Shown here piece by piece: positions 60,996 to 64,000 of a DNA stretch of 64,000 nt (position 1 is its first letter; every line of letters starts with the position of its first letter). This stretch comes from Ulva prolifera (lineage: Eukaryota; Chlorophyta; Ulvophyceae; Ulvales; Ulvaceae), in contig CM041200.1 of the NCBI GenBank assembly GCA_023078555.1, positions 930,001-994,000 on the forward strand, in the 5' to 3' direction. The position numbers and the translations under genes are program-made. The notes under the pieces were generated by a model that did no database searches, was not told where the DNA came from, and saw only the letters and a list, made by a program, of their open reading frames with translations.

Positions 60996-61253
60996 TGCCC
61001 AAACTGAAACTGATGCAAGATCAGACCACATAATTTTGAGGGCACTACCTTTTCTGTATGATGATGCATAATGCAGCCATGGCGATGGCATGCACTTTAC
61101 AAGAATTTTACATGGCTATGTGATCCAGCAAGCGGACCCTGGGGATTTCGGCCTTTCTGTACAATACCACAATACAAGCGGCTGCGCTTATGATTCACGT
61201 CTCACCGAGACTTGTGTAAGTCAAGGTCACCGACAGGCTGACCGGTCCATGAC
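60996..61253. other. Convergent 3' ends of the GATA-like gene and RRP40
   Basis: Minus-strand TGTAA at 61112-61108 and 61101-61097 could serve RRP40. Nothing else seen. Confidence 0.5.
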
Positions 61254-62039
61254 CTATTCCACTTTGGCAAGCTGTGTGGATGAGCTGCTCATGTACACTT
61301 GGACGATCTGATATATCTCATTGGGGTCTACCACTCTCTCGCACGCCTTCAGCATCTGCACTATGGCGGCGGTGTGCGCTGTGTGGCCTGATTTGACCCA
61401 CACGCGACCATTCAGGCCAATGGCAACTTCGCTGGCTTGGGTCTGCGCAATGTAGCTCATCTCTGCAGGCTTACCCCACAGCTTCTGGCAGTGTGACGTT
61501 GTCGTATCGAAACAGTAGCCATCAACCAACGGGCCCATGCCATCAGCTTTGCTGTGGCCGTCTACACATGATACCTCTGGCTCCATGCCAGATCTTGCCC
61601 ACGTGATGCGACATAGCACAATATCCCCAACATCCAGCTTGGGCCTGTTCCGCTTGGTTGCGGACTCAAATGCTAGGGCAGGGAGTATGGCATGGGAAGG
61701 GCCTTTGATGTCCAGTCGATATTCGTCCGCAAAGCACGCTGCATGAGCTTATGCACGTTTGAGCTGCGCTGCATAGGAGGATAAATGAACAAATATTCAA
61801 GCTAAGACGGCACCTGTGACTATCCCAATGACTCTGTCAGTCACCCTGGCAATATACCGCTTGCTACAGGTTTGAATGCCGAAGCGTTTTTCACCGTCCC
61901 TGCGGATGCCCGGCAGGCTGGCCCTGAGCTGCTGCCCAACTCGATCAACAGCAGGATCTACCTTGATGACACCTGAATTTGGTATAATTGCAATTGTGTC
62001 GCCCGGGCATGCAATTGCAAGAATCCCACGGTCGCTCAT
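61254..62039 (-). CDS. RRP40: Exosome complex subunit RRP40 (EXOSC3)
   Basis: Cap subunit of the RNA exosome, binding RNA through S1 and KH domains in the nucleus and cytoplasm. Two exons in phase, 62039-61814 and 61738-61254, giving 236 residues from ATG 62039 (yeast 240, human 275). The N-terminal domain has CPGDTIAI. The S1 part has KRYIARVTDRVIGIVT, then after the intron DEYRLDIKG and AFESATKRNRPKLDVGDIVLCRI. The KH part has EPEVSCVDGHSKADGMG and the signature GLNGRVWVKS. The C-terminus has LKACE and a polar tail. RRP4 is the closest alternative, but GxNGxxWVK and the C-terminal layout fit RRP40. The start could lie one exon further up. Confidence 0.93.
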
Positions 62040-62413
62040 CGCCGCTGCAATTTCGAATCGAGAAGAAATACCCGCACATCCGCTTGGCTCCGTCTCTATT
62101 TGCACGTCTGCGTATTACTACGGCGCCCGATTTTGTCGCTGCTGTCAGTTGTGGCAGATACGCAGCTGGAATGGAATCATGCATGTGCAACAGCCGCATG
62201 TCCAGATGATGAAACAGGACCTGCTAAACGTCATGTAACGCTGAGTGCGACCTGCGGATGTGCTTCGTTGATGCAGCCGCGGGAAATTGGTCGATGCGCG
62301 TCGCAAGCAGGTCCAGTGAAGCAGCTTGATGCTTGCACACAAACACTACGGAACTGGATAGAAAGACACAGAGTGCCAAGTGATCATGCGGCAGTGACGA
62401 CAAGTTACTAACA
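62040..62413. promoter_or_regulatory. Divergent promoter interval, RRP40 and small membrane protein
   Basis: 374 bases between opposite start codons; no other gene seen. Confidence 0.4.
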
Positions 62414-63179
62414 ATGTGGTCGACTGAAGTTCATGAATGCCGACTAGAGCAAGCGTTGCAGGACAACGTCGCGATTCATCGTGCAAAAAAGCACGGGACG
62501 CAGCCTCCCGTCGCCGATGGCGCATCTTTTGATGCGATCACCATACTCGGTGTGGTGTCTCTGATCACTCTTGCAACAGGTGCAATTGGCAGGTCAGACT
62601 CTCATGCTCTGGACAACACTACTGCATGCAGTTGTCATTACTGGGGCGGGGTGTATGATAGCCAATCATGCGCGCCTGAGGGGTGGGAGCTGGCTTTCCA
62701 AAGCCTGGAAGTGGGCTCGTCGCCATGGGGAGACAGAGCCGACTGGCCGAGATGAGATGAGAACAGCCACGTACCGTGCAGCACAGCAACGCAAGACAGA
62801 CAGCACACAGGTACAGTAAACTGCGCCTCAGTACCTGCCACAGCACTGAATGTGTTTAAGGGTAAAACTTATATTCCTCAGCGGACGTATCTAAATTCGT
62901 GGAACCATGCCAATTCTGGATGCTGGAATTGTGTAAGTCTCAAGGGCATGGTCCACTGACAGGGCTCCAACAACAGGTTCACATAATTGCTGAACTCAAG
63001 AGTTGCTCCAGGTAAGCTCGAGGTCAGAGTTCAGCTTCCCAGCTGCTGCTACATCCAGCAGCCAAAAGGCGTCTGTCATCGATTCCTCCTTTGCAGATGA
63101 TGCTGCAGCTGCTGTCTCCCGCAAGACAACTGCACAAAAACCCAAGCCCGCCAAGAAGAAGAAGAAGGGGAAACGGTAG
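62414..63179 (+). CDS. Small membrane protein with lysine-rich tail (unrecognised)
   Basis: Three exons in phase: 62414-62579, 62632-62810 and 63030-63179, giving 164 residues. A polar N-terminus (MWSTEVHECRLEQ) is followed by a hydrophobic stretch at about residues 42-67 (ITILGVVSLITLAT then VVITGAG), enough for one membrane span. The part after it is basic and Trp-rich (LSKAWKWARRHG), then charged, and the tail ends KPAKKKKKGKR. The basic side next to the membrane suggests a cytosolic C-terminus. The 52-base first intron is short; the exon 3 acceptor (AGAG) is weak, and an alternative at 63097 gives a different tail. I do not recognise the family. Confidence 0.5.
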
Positions 63180-63758
63180 CGTTGCTTGCGGAAGTGGAAG
63201 TATAGTCATCATAGTTCGCAGCTGCTGCCCAAGAGACCACATCATGGCACTGGCTTGTCATGCAGGCACCGTGCCAATGAGCTGACCAGTGAATATCAAT
63301 ATGATGTGAGTACTTGCAACGGTGTGTACGGCGCGGCAACGGCGCGTTGCCGGAGGAAAAAAAATGCCTAATCTTTGTGACCTTATAACGGTGTACGACT
63401 GTTGGTGCTGACTGCCATGATGGCCGTCAGGCCGAAGCTCACCCACAGTGACAATTACTGTGGAAGGCCTGCAGCAGCGCTGACCAAGGTAGCGCTGCTT
63501 ATCGCTCGAGCAGTGCATGGCACAAATGCATCAGTAACATCTTCTTGACGGTTTTTTTATGAGCCAGTGAACTTTGTATTTCAATCAAATCATTTTTCAT
63601 ACAGCCGGATTAGATTACCTTAGGCTGTACCGTGTCACCTTTTTTGCACACCATGTTTTGCTACGAACCAGCTGGGGGCACATGTTTGCAAGCATACGGA
63701 TCACAACATTCTGAGAGGACAACACAAAGCAGTCCAAGACGTTTCATGCCATCTGGGT
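63180..63758. other. Intergenic, no gene seen
   Basis: Between the small membrane protein and the minus-strand gene at the right edge. AT-richer near 63540-63640. Nothing recognised. Confidence 0.4.
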
Positions 63759-64000
63759 TCAATCATCACACAAGTCTATCACATCTAATATCTCTGTATG
63801 ATGTACTGCATTGACCCCTGGCGTCACTGAAACCAGCTCTATCTCATCTTCCTCCGTGTCCAGCATGGCTGTGGCATGTCCTCGAGTCCGTCCTGGAAGC
63901 GCCATCTCTCGCGCCCCACATGCTTGCATGCTGGTCCCCCGGAGCACCGCGACAACACCTCGGTTCACTGCATGCCTGCCACCCAGTGCCTCGGCACCAT
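63759..64000 (-). CDS. Terminal exon of a gene extending beyond the window (unrecognised)
   Basis: The minus frame is open from the window edge to a stop at 63761-63759, encoding 79 complete residues. The end is acidic: LDTEEDEIELVSV, then EILDVIDLCDD at the C-terminus. Two hydrophobic-acidic patches (EIELVSV and DVIDLCDD) resemble SUMO-interacting motifs, which need a V/I/L-rich core next to acids. No other domain is visible in this part. Confidence 0.45.
   Translation of the reverse strand, partial: GAEALGGRHAVNRGVVAVLRGTSMQACGAREMALPGRTRGHATAMLDTEEDEIELVSVTPGVNAVHHTEILDVIDLCDD

Overview
The window reads as nuclear DNA of a chlorophyte green alga. Genes carry several GT-AG introns, many genes have a TGTAA poly(A)-type signal downstream of the stop, and plant-lineage chloroplast enzymes are present: sedoheptulose-1,7-bisphosphatase, plant-type 5-aminolevulinate dehydratase and soluble starch synthase I. 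A UPF0193-type gene hints at cilia. Nothing looks bacterial except one short hairpin cluster near 14 kb that resembles green-algal organelle intergenic DNA.

Layout. 1-248 is the last exon of an unrecognised gene. 863-11188 is a decayed Ty3/gypsy-like retrotransposon, split inside its integrase by a nearly pristine Ty1/copia element at 3600-10177 (minus). The copia element has 348-bp LTRs differing at one base, a 5-bp target duplication, an iMet-type primer site, a polypurine tract and one intact 1852-codon gag-pol frame. 11.2-16.3 kb is gene-poor, with a 29-G run and the organelle-like hairpins.

The gene-rich part follows: DUF506 protein (+, 16.3-17.3 kb), M1 aminopeptidase N (-, 19.2-23.5), starch synthase I (+, 25.1-29.0), a C-terminal J-domain coiled-coil protein (+, 30.7-31.7), methylenetetrahydrofolate reductase (-, 32.0-34.7), UPF0193 protein (-, 35.6-36.8), ALG13 (+, 37.2-37.9), MOCS2A/CNX7 (-, 38.4-38.7), ALAD (-, 39.5-41.6), an uncharacterised small protein (-, 43.1-43.8), SRFR1/TTC13 TPR protein (+, 44.0-48.9), an EF-hand protein (-, 49.3-50.4), BOLA2 (+, 50.9-51.3) and SBPase (-, 51.5-53.0). 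After a 5.8-kb gene-poor stretch with a heat-shock-element array come a GATA-like double zinc-finger protein (+, 58.8-61.0), exosome subunit RRP40 (-, 61.3-62.0), a small membrane protein (+, 62.4-63.2) and the end of a minus-strand gene running out of the window.

The genes do not form one pathway. They are ordinary housekeeping loci arranged mainly as divergent or convergent pairs: UPF0193/ALG13, the 43.1-kb gene/SRFR1, EF-hand/BOLA2 and RRP40/membrane protein are divergent. Exon boundaries were inferred by eye from splice consensus, reading-phase continuity and family conservation; where I quote them, the phases add up to an open frame unless stated otherwise. I did not find a convincing new multi-gene system. 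The best leads are the nested retrotransposons, the organelle-like hairpin cluster, the HSE array and several uncharacterised proteins.
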